The notes under the pieces are model-generated. The model was not told where the DNA came from and did no database searches. It was given only the letters and a program-made list of their open reading frames with translations. A program made the position numbers and the translations under genes. A DNA stretch of 64,000 nucleotides from Halorientalis regularis (GTDB taxonomy: Archaea; Halobacteriota; Halobacteria; Halobacteriales; Haloarculaceae), in the NCBI RefSeq assembly GCF_023698535.1, contig NZ_JALJCL010000005.1, forward strand, positions 209,478-273,477. Reading direction: 5' to 3'. Within the stretch, counting starts at the first letter, position 1. The number at the start of each line of letters is the position of its first letter. This document shows, piece after piece, positions 49,469 to 58,515 of this stretch.

Positions 49469-50316
49469 CGGTAGAGTGCGCGAAGCAAGTCAACGTCCTG
49501 GACGACGCCGGCGAGGGCGTCGCCCGAGACGAGCGGGATCTGCTCGATGTCGTTGTCGATCATCAACTGGGCGGCGTCCCGTGCCGTCTTGCGCTTCGAG
49601 ACGGTGACGACGCCGTCGCTCATGAACTCCCGGACGGGGTTGCCGGGAATCTCGACGTTGCGGGTCGGCATGTAGCTGTTGCCGACGGCCTTGACCGACT
49701 CCCACTTCCAGTCGTCGTCGTCGTCGGCGATGGACTCGCCGGTGTCGGCCTCGCCCTCGACGACGCGGGCCACGTCGAGGATGTCGACCTCGGTGATGAT
49801 GCCGTCCATGTCGCCCTCCTCGTCGAGGACGACCGCGTAGGGGACGCCCGCGTGAGAGAGTTCCTGCTCGGCGACGGGCAGGGGGGTCTCGACGTAGACG
49901 CAGTTGATCTCCCGGGTTGCGAGGTCGCCGACCTCGGAGTCGCCGTCGACCTCGCCCTCTGCGATGGCGTGGATCACGTCGGTGATGGTGACGATGCCTT
50001 CGAGTTGTCCGTCGACGACGGGCACCCGGCGCGCGCCTTCGGTGACCATCAGCTCCGCGACCTCGGTGAGATCGGCGTCCTGGGTGGTCGTCGGGACTTC
50101 CTCGACCAGCAGGGCGAGCTGGTCTTCGTCGGGCCGTTCGATCAGTGCGTCCCGGGAGACCAGCCCCCGGAATTCCTCGCCGTCGTCTCCCTCCTTGATC
50201 ACGGGGACCGACGAGAACGCCCGCTCCTGGAGATACTCGAGGACGTCGTCACGCGTCCCTGGCAACTCGACCGTGACGACCGCCGAACGGGGCGTCATGG
50301 CGTCTGCGACCTTCAT
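49465..50316 (-). CDS. Four-CBS-domain protein
   Basis: A 283-residue protein built of two CBS pairs and nothing else. Each CBS shows the usual V-P-V-D or V-P-V-I with a G-hxxxDhh ending (VPVIKEGDD...GLVSRDAL; VPVVDGQLEGIVTITDVI; AVVLDEEGDMDGIITEVDIL; IPLVSGDALAGVVQDVDLL). CBS pairs bind adenine nucleotides and act as energy or ligand sensors. It is first in the operon with glyS, which might imply control of translation, though the target is unknown. Confidence 0.88.
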   Translation of the reverse strand: MKVADAMTPRSAVVTVELPGTRDDVLEYLQERAFSSVPVIKEGDDGEEFRGLVSRDALIERPDEDQLALLVEEVPTTTQDADLTEVAELMVTEGARRVPVVDGQLEGIVTITDVIHAIAEGEVDGDSEVGDLATREINCVYVETPLPVAEQELSHAGVPYAVVLDEEGDMDGIITEVDILDVARVVEGEADTGESIADDDDDWKWESVKAVGNSYMPTRNVEIPGNPVREFMSDGVVTVSKRKTARDAAQLMIDNDIEQIPLVSGDALAGVVQDVDLLRALYR

Positions 50317-50478
50317 ATTGGGTGCATCTCCTGTCCGCTCCTACTAAGGCCTTCACATTGGCCCCGCCCGTGCCCGCGATCCCCGACCGAATCACACCCG
50401 GGCGCCGGCTCGCGCAACCCCACCTGACAGGATCGAACCGACGATCACTGAAAAAGAGAGCCGTAATAATCCGGCACA

Positions 50479-50486
50479 TTTTTATT
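50479..50486 (+). promoter_or_regulatory. TATA box for 50509
   Basis: tttttatt stands 27 bp before the ATG at 50509, in an otherwise GC-rich gap of about 190 bp between divergent genes. Confidence 0.5.
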
Positions 50487-50508
50487 GTCGTGTGTAAGAC
50501 TCTCATGC

Positions 50509-50673
50509 ATGGCACAGGATGGCGCTGCCAAGAAATCGGTCGCAGACTGTGAAGCGATGGGCTCGGTCGACAGCGGCGAGATCGACCAATTCATTATTGC
50601 GTACCCGTGTCAGGACGACGCCTGGGCGTCCATCCCGCTTACAGACGCTGCCTCGCTCGACGAGTGGTGTTGA
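50509..50673 (+). CDS. Small 54-residue protein of unknown function
   Basis: Starts MAQDGAAKKSVADCEAMG and ends DAASLDEWC. It has three Cys (DCEA, YPCQD, EWC) and an FIIAYPCQDDAWASIP core. The TATA box at 50479 and ordinary codon use support it as a leaderless gene. No signal or membrane segment. Family not recognised. Confidence 0.6.
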   Translation: MAQDGAAKKSVADCEAMGSVDSGEIDQFIIAYPCQDDAWASIPLTDAASLDEWC

Positions 50674-50776
50674 GGCCACTCGAACTCGTTTTCGACCGCG
50701 TTCTCGCTCCGGACAGCGGCGGGGCCGCCGCCGCGAACGGTGAAGATTTTTGCCCCCTCGCGTCCTCCGAGTCGGT

Positions 50777-51199
50777 ATGGATTATCGTGAAGTCGAGGGT
50801 GCCCGGGAGTACGTTGCCCGGCTCGACCACGGCGTCGGGTGGCGCAGTCAGATCGAGGCGTTCGCCGACGAGGAGAAGATCGATGCGGCCTTCTTCGTCG
50901 GCCTCGGCGCGGTGCAGGACGCGACGCTTTTGTTCTACGATCAGGACGACCAGGAGTACGACGACGTCGAGTTCGACGAACCCTTCGAGGTCGTCCCCGC
51001 CGTCGGGAACGTCTCCTGGCTGGAGGGCGAGCGCTTCGCACACACCCACATGACGCTCTCCCGTGAGGACGGGTCGGTCGTGGCCGGGCACCTCGACGAG
51101 GCGACGACGTTCGCGGGCGAACTCTACGTCCGTGAGTTCGACACGGAACTGGCCCGGGAACACGACGAGACCACTGACCTGGATCTCTGGCCGCTCTAA
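50777..51199 (+). CDS. PPC/DUF296-type protein
   Basis: A 140-residue protein with the PPC (DUF296) fold: YVARLDHGVGWRSQIEAFADEEKI, FFVGLGAVQDATLLFYD, FAHTHMTLSREDG and VVAGHLDEATTFAGELYVREF. The two His motifs are those of a metal site in this family. PPC domains trimerise; in plants they accompany DNA-binding hooks, here they are stand-alone. The stop overlaps the polC start by one base, so it is co-expressed with the PolD large subunit. Confidence 0.85.
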   Translation: MDYREVEGAREYVARLDHGVGWRSQIEAFADEEKIDAAFFVGLGAVQDATLLFYDQDDQEYDDVEFDEPFEVVPAVGNVSWLEGERFAHTHMTLSREDGSVVAGHLDEATTFAGELYVREFDTELAREHDETTDLDLWPL

Positions 51200-54100
51200 T
51201 GCGAGAGGCTGATCGGCGCTACTTCGAGCGACTGGAAGCCGACCTCGACGACGCTTTCGAGGTCGCCACCGCGGCCCGCGAGCGCGGCGGCGACCCCACG
51301 AAAGACGTGGAGATCCCCACGGCGCGGGACATGGCCGACCGCGTCGAGAACATCCTCGGGATCGACGGCGTGGCCGAACGCGTGCGGGACCTCGAAGGCG
51401 AGATGAGCCGCGAGGAAGCCGCGCTCGAACTCGTCGAGGACTTCGTGGACGGGTCGGTGGGCGACTACGACACCGACGCGGGCAAGATCGAGGGTGCGGT
51501 CAGGACGGCGGTCGCCCTGCTGACCGAGGGGGTCGTCGCCGCGCCCATCGAGGGGATCGACCGCGTCGAAGTCCTCGAAAACGACGATGGGACGGAGTTC
51601 GTCAACGTCTACTACGCCGGGCCGATCCGCTCTGCAGGCGGGACCGCGCAAGCACTCTCCGTGCTGGTCGCCGACTACGCCCGCTCGCTGCTGGGCATGG
51701 ACGAATTCAAGGCCCGCAACGACGAGATCGGCCGGTACGCCGAGGAGGTCGACCTCTACGATCAGGAGACGGGTCTGCAGTACTCCCCCAAGGAGAAAGA
51801 GAGCGAGTTCATCGCCGAACACATGCCGATCATGCTGGACGGGGAGGCCACCGGCGACGACGAGGTCTCGGGCTACCGCGACCTCGAACGGATCGACACC
51901 AACTCCGCCCGGGGCGGGATGTGTCTGGTCTTCGCCGAAGGCATCGCCCTGAAGGCCCCGAAGATCCAGCGCTACACCCGCAACCTCGACGAGGTCGAGT
52001 GGCCCTGGCTCCAGGACCTCATCGACGGCACTATCGGTGAGGACGGTGGCGACGAGGGCGAAGACGGCGAGGAAGCCGAGGCGAGCGACGGCGAGGCCGA
52101 CGACGCGGCCGAGGACGCGACCGACGAACCGGCGGGACCGCCCCGCGTCGACCCCTCCGAGAAGTTTCTGCGCGACCTGATCGCCGGCCGGCCGGTGTTC
52201 ACCCACCCGAGCGAACCCGGTGGCTTCCGTCTGCGCTACGGCCGGGCGCGCAACCACGGGTTCGCGACCGCTGGCGTCCACCCCGCCACGATGCATCTCG
52301 TCGACGACTTCCTCGCGACCGGGACCCAGATCAAGACCGAGCGCCCCGGCAAGGCGGCGGGCGTCGTCCCCGTCGACACCATCGAGGGGCCGACGGTTCG
52401 GCTGGCCAACGGCGACGTGCGCCGCATCGACGACCCCGCGGAGGCGCTGGAAGTCCGTAACGGCGTCGAGAAGATCCTCGATCTGGGTGAGTACCTGGTC
52501 AACTACGGCGAGTTCGTCGAGAACAACCACCCACTGGCTCCAGCCAGCTACACCGTCGAGTGGTGGGAGCAGGACCTCGAAGCGTCGGCCGCCGACGTAC
52601 AGGCCATGCGCGACTCGGTGCGGGTCGATCTGGCCGACCCCAGCGCCGACGAGGCCATCGAGTGGGCCAGCGAGTACGACGCGCCGCTCCATCCGAAATA
52701 CACCTACTGCTGGCACGATATCTCGGTCGCCGAGTTCGAGCGATTGGCGGCGGCCGTCGCCGACGGCGAGATAGCCAACACCGACGGCGCGGTCCTCTCG
52801 GACGACGACACCGGCGACCCCGCCGACGGTGACCTGATCGTCCCCCGGCCCGACGACCCCGACAAAGAGGTTTCGGGCGTCCTCGAGAGCCTCCTCGTCG
52901 AACACCACCAGCACGAGGACCGACTGGTCGTGCCCGACTGGAAGCCGCTCGTCCTGTCACTGGGCCTCACCGAGCGTCTGGAGCGGGAGTGGGAGCCCGC
53001 CGACCTCCCCGCCGCGGCCCGCGAGTACGCCGACGGCGAGAACGCCATCCGCGCGGTCGACGCCGTCGCGCCCGTCGAGATCCGCGAGCGCGCGCCGACC
53101 CGCATCGGCAACCGGATGGGTCGCCCCGAGAAGTCCGAGTCCCGCGAACTCTCGCCGGCGGTCCACACGCTCTTCCCCATCGGCGAGGCCGGAGGGAGCC
53201 AGCGCGACGTGTCCAAGGCCGCCGACGCCGGCGACGCCGTCGAGGGCACGCAGGGCGAGGTCGAGGTACAGGTCGGCCGCCGGGAGTGTACCGAGTGTGC
53301 CAGTCGGACCTACCACGCCCGCTGTCCCGACTGCAACGGCGTCACCGACGCCGTCTACGTCTGCCGGGACTGCGACATCGAGGTCGAACCCGACGAGTCG
53401 GGCCGCGCGCAGTGTCACCGCTGTGAGTCGCTGGCCTCGCCCGTCCAGACCAAGACGATCAGCGTCCGCGAGGAGTTCCGCGACGCCCTCGACGAGGTGG
53501 GCCTGCGCGAGAACGCCTTCGACATCGTCAAAGGCGTCAAGGGGCTCTCCTCGAAGACCAAGACGCCCGAGCCCATCGAGAAAGGCATTCTCAGAGCGAA
53601 ACACGGCGTCTCGGCGTTCAAGGACGGCACCGTCCGCTACGACATGACCGACCTCCCGGTGACCGCCGTCCGCCCCGCCGAACTCGACGTGACCGCCGAC
53701 CAGTTCCGGGAACTGGGCTACGAGGAGGACATGCAGGGCGAACCCCTGCGCCACGACGATCAACTCGTGGAACTCAAAGTCCAGGACATCGTCCTCTCGG
53801 ACGGCGCGGCCGAACACATGCTCAAGACCGCCGACTTCGTCGACGACCTGCTGGAATCCTACTACGGCCTCGACCCCTTCTACGACGTAGACGACCGCCA
53901 GGAACTCGTCGGGGAGCTGGTCTTCGGGATGGCTCCACACACGAGTGCCGCAGTTATCGGAAGAGTTATAGGATTCACGTCCGCAGCTGTCGGATATGCG
54001 CATCCGTACTTTCACGCCTCAAAACGCCGTAATTGTGACGGTGACGAGGACTGCGTCATGCTCCTTCTCGACGGGCTATTGAACTTTAGTAAAAAATTTC

Positions 54101-54786
54101 TGCCAGATCAACGAGGTGGGAGGATGGACGCGCCCCTAGTCATGTCCTCCCGGATCGACCCCACCGAGATCGACGACGAGGCTCACAACATGGACGTGAT
54201 GGACCAGTATCCCCGCGAGTTCTACGAGGCGACACGGGAGATGGCCGATCCCGGCGAGGTCGAGGACATCATGACCATCGCCGAGGAGAACCTGGGAACC
54301 GACCGGGAGTACACGGACTTCCGACACAGCCACGACACCAGCAACATCGCGCTGGGGCCGGATCTGTCGGCGTACAAGACGCTGGACGACATGATGAAAA
54401 AGATGAACGCCCAGCTGGAACTCTCCCGGAAACTCCGGGCCGTCGACGAGACCGACGTGGCCGAACGGGTCATCGAGTACCACTTCCTGCCCGACATCAT
54501 CGGCAATTTGCGCGCGTTCTCCCAGCAGGAGACCCGCTGTCTGGACTGCGGCGAGAAGTACCGGCGCGTCCCCCTCACGGGCGACTGCCGGAAGTGTGGC
54601 GGGGACATGACCCTCACCGTGCACCACGGCTCGGTCAACAAGTACATCGACACCGCGCTGGAGGTCGCCGAGGAGTACGACACCCGCGAGTATACCACCC
54701 AGCGCCTGGAGATTCTGCAAAAGTCTATCAAGCGCATCTTCGAGAACGACAACAACAAACAGAGCGGGATTGGCGATTTCATGTAA
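51199..54786 (+). CDS. polC: DNA polymerase D (Pol II) large subunit DP2
   Basis: A 1195-residue catalytic subunit of the replicative polymerase. It has the N-terminal helices and YYAGPIRSAGGTAQALSVL motif, a zinc domain near 695-745 (CTECASRTYHARCPDC; CRDC; CHRCES), the double-psi barrel active site with Asp946 and Asp948 in NCDGDED, a C-terminal zinc ribbon near 1114 (CLDCGEKYRR...CRKCGGD) and a terminal SGIGDF that resembles a PCNA-binding tail. No intein is present, though other archaea carry one in the active-site motif. Bases 53936-54145 have unlike codon use, described separately. Confidence 0.94.
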   Translation: MREADRRYFERLEADLDDAFEVATAARERGGDPTKDVEIPTARDMADRVENILGIDGVAERVRDLEGEMSREEAALELVEDFVDGSVGDYDTDAGKIEGAVRTAVALLTEGVVAAPIEGIDRVEVLENDDGTEFVNVYYAGPIRSAGGTAQALSVLVADYARSLLGMDEFKARNDEIGRYAEEVDLYDQETGLQYSPKEKESEFIAEHMPIMLDGEATGDDEVSGYRDLERIDTNSARGGMCLVFAEGIALKAPKIQRYTRNLDEVEWPWLQDLIDGTIGEDGGDEGEDGEEAEASDGEADDAAEDATDEPAGPPRVDPSEKFLRDLIAGRPVFTHPSEPGGFRLRYGRARNHGFATAGVHPATMHLVDDFLATGTQIKTERPGKAAGVVPVDTIEGPTVRLANGDVRRIDDPAEALEVRNGVEKILDLGEYLVNYGEFVENNHPLAPASYTVEWWEQDLEASAADVQAMRDSVRVDLADPSADEAIEWASEYDAPLHPKYTYCWHDISVAEFERLAAAVADGEIANTDGAVLSDDDTGDPADGDLIVPRPDDPDKEVSGVLESLLVEHHQHEDRLVVPDWKPLVLSLGLTERLEREWEPADLPAAAREYADGENAIRAVDAVAPVEIRERAPTRIGNRMGRPEKSESRELSPAVHTLFPIGEAGGSQRDVSKAADAGDAVEGTQGEVEVQVGRRECTECASRTYHARCPDCNGVTDAVYVCRDCDIEVEPDESGRAQCHRCESLASPVQTKTISVREEFRDALDEVGLRENAFDIVKGVKGLSSKTKTPEPIEKGILRAKHGVSAFKDGTVRYDMTDLPVTAVRPAELDVTADQFRELGYEEDMQGEPLRHDDQLVELKVQDIVLSDGAAEHMLKTADFVDDLLESYYGLDPFYDVDDRQELVGELVFGMAPHTSAAVIGRVIGFTSAAVGYAHPYFHASKRRNCDGDEDCVMLLLDGLLNFSKKFLPDQRGGRMDAPLVMSSRIDPTEIDDEAHNMDVMDQYPREFYEATREMADPGEVEDIMTIAEENLGTDREYTDFRHSHDTSNIALGPDLSAYKTLDDMMKKMNAQLELSRKLRAVDETDVAERVIEYHFLPDIIGNLRAFSQQETRCLDCGEKYRRVPLTGDCRKCGGDMTLTVHHGSVNKYIDTALEVAEEYDTREYTTQRLEILQKSIKRIFENDNNKQSGIGDFM
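53936..54145 (+). other. Codon-discordant AT-rich patch over the polC active site
   Basis: From residue about 913 to 982 of DP2 the gene uses codons avoided elsewhere in the window: GTT ATC GGA AGA GTT ATA GGA, TCA AAA CGC CGT AAT TGT, and AGT AAA AAA TTT CTG CCA GAT CAA CGA. On both sides third positions are G or C almost throughout. The protein sequence remains normal and in frame. The patch covers the NCDGDED active site, the known intein insertion point in some archaeal polC genes. Confidence 0.75.
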
Positions 54787-54800
54787 GACCACCTTTTTCG

Positions 54801-54931
54801 CGAGGGGGTCGCAGGGCGACCCCCTCGTCAAAAACGTCCCCAGAAATCGGAGATTTCTGGTGGGCTGCGCAAGAGCTTCGCTCTTGCGAACGTGGGCGAA
54901 AAAGCGGAACTCGCGCCGTGCGCGAGTTCCG
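54801..54931. repeat. Tandem array of four perfect triloop hairpins
   Basis: Four inverted repeats with three-base loops follow one another within 131 bp after polC. (1) 54801-54827, 12-bp stem cgagggggtcgc, loop agg. (2) 54840-54860, 9-bp stem ccagaaatc, loop gga. (3) 54868-54888, 9-bp stem cgcaagagc, loop ttc. (4) 54905-54931, 12-bp stem cggaactcgcgc, loop cgt. All stems are perfect. They could be a structured RNA, a complex terminator for polC or a palindromic repeat element. The rest of the gap to the pilin gene (54932-55063) shows no other structure. Confidence 0.65.
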
Positions 54932-55063
54932 GTGCTGTGCTGGCGGTTTCCGCGACCGCACCACACCGCCACCGCGACCGCAACCACCGAATCCGTCGCT
55001 CTCGCGCCTCACACTCTCGAACCTGAGCCGGCATTCAACAGGCTCCAGTCGAACAAGCCCACA

Positions 55064-55867
55064 GTGACGGACAGAGCGGTCAGCCCGGTGATCGGGACCG
55101 TCCTGCTGGTCGCCATCGTCGTCCTGCTGGCGGCGACGGGCGTGGTCTTCTTCCAGCAACTGGCTTCGGACCCGGGCGAACCGCCACAGATCGCCGTCGA
55201 ACGGGCACAGGCGACCGTCGACGGGTGTACCGTGGCCCGCGCGGCGGTCGAGGGCGGGTCCGGCGGCCTCGCGTTCTATCGCCAGCACGGCGAGCGCGTC
55301 GTCCTCGACGACGACGGCGACGGCCGCACGGAGGCCGGTGAAGGCGTCCGACTCCCACCCCGTGAGGAGGTGACGTTGGTGGCGAACCGCTCCGGCCAAA
55401 TCTATACGCTGGCCGAGTTCCGCGGCACCCGGATCGACTGCCTGTCGGTCGCGGGCAGTGCCGAGCCCGGGATCGAGACGACCCACGGTGTCCGCTTCGA
55501 CGTGATCGACCGCGGCGGCACCGGGACAGCCGGGAACTCGCTCAACGAAGTGACGGTCACCTACGAGTCGGGGGCCGGTGTGGACGCGTCAGATGTCTCG
55601 GCCGACGACGTGACTGCCGCCGGGTTCGACCGCGACGGTGATTCCGCCATCGACGTGTCCGCGCTGAGCGATCTCCAGAGCGTGACGGTCAGCAACGGCG
55701 GACGAACGATCAAATTCGGTTTCGTCGGTAATTACAACGTAAAGGCGGGCGACGAGATCGTCGTCCGGTTCGCCGGGATCGAGAATCCGGTGGCGGCCGG
55801 CACCTACACGACGACGGTGAACGTCAACGGCGACGTGACGAAAACCGGGAGTGTCACTGTCGGTTGA
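55064..55867 (+). CDS. Type IV pilin-like protein (PilA N-terminal domain)
   Basis: A 267-residue protein with a class III signal. DRAVSPVIGTVLLVAIVVLL is the usual haloarchaeal pilin start, in which a prepilin peptidase cleaves before the hydrophobic assembly helix (TGVVFFQQL ends it). The rest is beta-rich and acidic with two Cys (DGCTVAR, IDCLSV). The GTG at 55064 puts the cleavage motif at the very N-terminus; the longer frame from 54770 runs through the hairpin array and is not coding. A prepilin peptidase is encoded at 60725. Confidence 0.85.
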   Translation: MTDRAVSPVIGTVLLVAIVVLLAATGVVFFQQLASDPGEPPQIAVERAQATVDGCTVARAAVEGGSGGLAFYRQHGERVVLDDDGDGRTEAGEGVRLPPREEVTLVANRSGQIYTLAEFRGTRIDCLSVAGSAEPGIETTHGVRFDVIDRGGTGTAGNSLNEVTVTYESGAGVDASDVSADDVTAAGFDRDGDSAIDVSALSDLQSVTVSNGGRTIKFGFVGNYNVKAGDEIVVRFAGIENPVAAGTYTTTVNVNGDVTKTGSVTVG

Positions 55868-55912
55868 GATTCGGCCGTAGTTTTAACCCCTGGCCCGACG
55901 AATCACCGGCGT

Positions 55913-56212
55913 ATGAGCGACAGTCAAGAGGGCACCACGCCGTCGTTCGGACAGACCGTCTACGACGACGAGGGCAACGAACTGGGGCGTATCCGCGGGT
56001 TCGACGAACACGGCTTCTACGTGACGCTGGACGAAGGGATCGAGGGCTTCTCGGAGGAACACGTCACCTCCGGCCACGAGTGGGGCGAGGCCGAGTTGAT
56101 GTGGCGCTGCTGGGAGTGTGGCGAGATGGGTGACATCGACGAGGACATCCCCGAGGCCTGTCCCACCTGTGGCGCGCCCAAAGAGGACATCTATTACTGG
56201 ACCGAGGACTGA
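55913..56212 (+). CDS. Rubredoxin-like zinc protein
   Basis: A 99-residue protein. The N-terminal half is a small beta domain (FGQTVYDDEGNELGRIRGFDEHGFYV). The C-terminus has a rubredoxin-like knuckle pair, CWECGEM and CPTCGAPKEDIY, that binds iron or zinc. No other redox gene is next to it. It may be transcribed with panE, which starts 9 bp after its stop. Confidence 0.8.
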   Translation: MSDSQEGTTPSFGQTVYDDEGNELGRIRGFDEHGFYVTLDEGIEGFSEEHVTSGHEWGEAELMWRCWECGEMGDIDEDIPEACPTCGAPKEDIYYWTED

Positions 56213-56221
56213 CCGGCGACC

Positions 56222-57109
56222 GTGGACGTCCTCGTGTTCGGGGCCGGGAGCCTCGGTTCGCTCGTCGGCGGCCTGCTCGCCCGCCAGCACCGCGTGACGC
56301 TCGTCGGGCGTGACCCCCACGTCGGAACCGTCGCCGCCGAGGGCCTGACCGTCGACGGCGCGGTCGAGTGCCACGTCGACCCCGACGGGGTGACCGAAGT
56401 GCCGCCCGACGCATCGCCGGACCTGGCGCTCGTGACGGTCAAGGCTTACGACACCGACGCGGCCGCCGCCGCGCTGGCCGACTGCCATCCCAGTACTGTC
56501 CTCTCCCTCCAGAACGGCCTCGACAACGAGGCCCGACTGGCCGACCGCCTCGACTGCCCGGTGCTGGCGGGTACCTGCACCTACGGCGCGATGCTCGAAG
56601 AACCGGGTCGGGTCACCTGCACCGGCGTCGGCGAGGTCGTGCTGGGGCCGCGCGAGGGCGGCCAGTCCCCCGCCGCCGACCGGGTCGGCGCGGCCTTCGA
56701 CGAGGTGGGAATCGAGACGACCGTCGCGGCGGACATGCCCCATCGATCCTGGGAGAAACTGGCAGTCAACGCCGGGATCAACGCCACTACGGCGCTGGCC
56801 CGGATCGAGAACGGTGCGGTACTGGACGAACCGGCCAGCGAGGTGGCGGCGGCGGCCGCCCGCGAGACCGCTCGGGCGGCACGCGATGCGGGGGTGGATC
56901 TCTCCGACGAGGCGGCCGTCGATGCCGTCCACGAAGTCGCCGCGGCGACGGCGGACAACACGTCCTCGATGTACCAGGACGTGCTGGCCGAGCGTCGGAC
57001 CGAGGTCGACGCGATCAACGGGGCCGTCGCCGAGCGGATCGACGCGCCGGTCAACCGGACGCTGGCGGGACTGCTCCGGGCCTGGGAGCGGGCGCGCGAC
57101 CGCCGATAA
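56222..57109 (+). CDS. panE: 2-Dehydropantoate 2-reductase (ketopantoate reductase)
   Basis: A 295-residue NADPH-dependent reductase. Signs are the nucleotide loop VFGAGSLGSLVGGLLA, NGLDNEARL, the catalytic Lys in SWEKLAVNAGINATTAL, and SSMYQDVLAERRTEVDAINGAV in the C-terminal domain. It makes pantoate for coenzyme A. The GTG at 56222 is the only start fitting the dinucleotide fold. Other coenzyme A genes are not next to it. Confidence 0.9.
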   Translation: MDVLVFGAGSLGSLVGGLLARQHRVTLVGRDPHVGTVAAEGLTVDGAVECHVDPDGVTEVPPDASPDLALVTVKAYDTDAAAAALADCHPSTVLSLQNGLDNEARLADRLDCPVLAGTCTYGAMLEEPGRVTCTGVGEVVLGPREGGQSPAADRVGAAFDEVGIETTVAADMPHRSWEKLAVNAGINATTALARIENGAVLDEPASEVAAAAARETARAARDAGVDLSDEAAVDAVHEVAAATADNTSSMYQDVLAERRTEVDAINGAVAERIDAPVNRTLAGLLRAWERARDRR

Positions 57110-57150
57110 GTTGCAAAGGTTTAGTGGGTCGCCGTCCGGAGCGTCCGGTG

Positions 57151-58515
57151 ATGGAAATCTTCGGGTCCAGCGGCGTCCGCGGGGTAGCAAACGAGTACCT
57201 CAACCCCGAATTCGTCTGCAACATCGCGCAGGCCGCCGGCTCGGTCTGGGACGCCGACACCGTCGCGCTGGCCCGGGACACGCGAACCACCGGCGAGATG
57301 CTCGGCAACGCCGCCGCCAGCGGCCTCGCCAGCGTCGGGTCGGACGTGCACCGACTCGGCGTGATCCCGACGCCCGGACTCCAGGCCTACTGCGAGCGGG
57401 TCGGCGTCCCCGGCGTGATGATCACCGCCTCGCACAACCCGCCCCAGTACAACGGCGTCAAACTCGTCGGAGCCGACGGGATCGAACTCTCGCGGGGCAC
57501 GCTCGAACGCGTCGAGGAGCGCCTGCTCGCCGAGGACTTCGATTCGGTCGCCTGGAACGGGACGGGTCGGGAGGAACGGATCGACGACGCCCGGGACCGC
57601 TACGTCGAGCAACTGCTGGCCGCCGTCGACCGCGAGCGCATCGCCGACGCCGACCTGACGGTGGCGCTCGATCCCGGCCACGGCGCGGGGTCGCTCACGA
57701 GCCCCCGTATCTTCCGGGAACTGGGCTGTGACGTGGTCACCGTCAACGCCCAGCCCGACGGTCACTTCCCCGGTCGGGACCCCGAACCGGTCGCGGAGAA
57801 TCTCGCCAATCTCGGCCGGCTGGTCCGGGCGGCCGACGCCGACGTGGGGGTCGCCCACGACGGGGACGCGGACCGGGCGATCTTCTTCGACGAACACGGC
57901 GAGTTCATCGAGGGTGACGGGGCGCTGGCGGCGCTGGCGGCCGCGGAACTCGGCCCCGGCGACACGGCCGTCTCGGCGGTCAACGTCTCCCAGCGGCTGG
58001 TGGACGTGGCCGACCGGGCCGGCGCGGCCCTGTCGCTGACGGCCATCGGCAGCACGAACATCATCACCCGCATCCGGAACCTCCAGGCCGACGGCGAGTC
58101 GGTCCCCGTCGCCGGCGAGGGCAACGGCGGCATCCTCTTCCCCGACTACCGGATCACCCGGGACGGGGCCTACACCGCAGCGCGCTTCCTCGAACTGCTC
58201 GCCGAACAGCCCGCGAGCGAGGTGGTCGCGCCCTACGACGACTACCAATTGCTCCGGACCGACGTGAAATACGAGACCGACGACGAGCGTCGCCGCCTGC
58301 TCGACGCCGTCGAAGCCGTCGCCCGGGACGCCGACGCCACCCTCGATACGACCGACGGCTACCGGCTCGACTACGGGGACAGCTGGGTGTTGGCCCGGCC
58401 CAGCGGGACCGAGCCGGTGATCCGCGTCTACGCCGAGTCACGGGACCCCGCGCGGTCGGCCGACCTGGTCGAACGGATGCACGAGACCATGGTCGCCGCC
58501 CGCGACGAGGACTAA
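57151..58515 (+). CDS. glmM: Phosphohexomutase (phosphoglucosamine mutase-like)
   Basis: A 454-residue alpha-D-phosphohexomutase. It has the phosphoserine loop TASHNPP (Ser94), metal loop DGDADR (237-242), sugar loop GEGNGG and the phosphate loop RPSGTEPVIRVYAE. The start MEIFGSSGVRG matches the archaeal phosphoglucosamine/phosphomannomutase group, which cannot be told apart by motif alone. It probably supplies activated hexosamine for surface glycans. The ATG at 57151 is used. The convergent DUF-type gene overlaps its stop. Confidence 0.88.
   Translation: MEIFGSSGVRGVANEYLNPEFVCNIAQAAGSVWDADTVALARDTRTTGEMLGNAAASGLASVGSDVHRLGVIPTPGLQAYCERVGVPGVMITASHNPPQYNGVKLVGADGIELSRGTLERVEERLLAEDFDSVAWNGTGREERIDDARDRYVEQLLAAVDRERIADADLTVALDPGHGAGSLTSPRIFRELGCDVVTVNAQPDGHFPGRDPEPVAENLANLGRLVRAADADVGVAHDGDADRAIFFDEHGEFIEGDGALAALAAAELGPGDTAVSAVNVSQRLVDVADRAGAALSLTAIGSTNIITRIRNLQADGESVPVAGEGNGGILFPDYRITRDGAYTAARFLELLAEQPASEVVAPYDDYQLLRTDVKYETDDERRRLLDAVEAVARDADATLDTTDGYRLDYGDSWVLARPSGTEPVIRVYAESRDPARSADLVERMHETMVAARDED

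Noticed and set aside
47669..49474. A 601-codon plus-strand frame opposite glyS
   Set aside because: glyS has full class II motifs on the other strand; the plus frame mirrors it and has no recognisable motif.
51196..52914. A 572-codon minus-strand frame opposite polC
   Set aside because: DP2 motifs are clear on the plus strand; the antisense frame is a codon-bias shadow.
53936..54145. An intein in polC
   Set aside because: No intein splicing blocks or endonuclease are present; the protein reads straight through NCDGDED, and only the codon use is odd.
54770..55063. Extended N-terminus for the pilin gene
   Set aside because: It would run through the four hairpins and place about 98 residues before the class III signal, which must be near the N-terminus.
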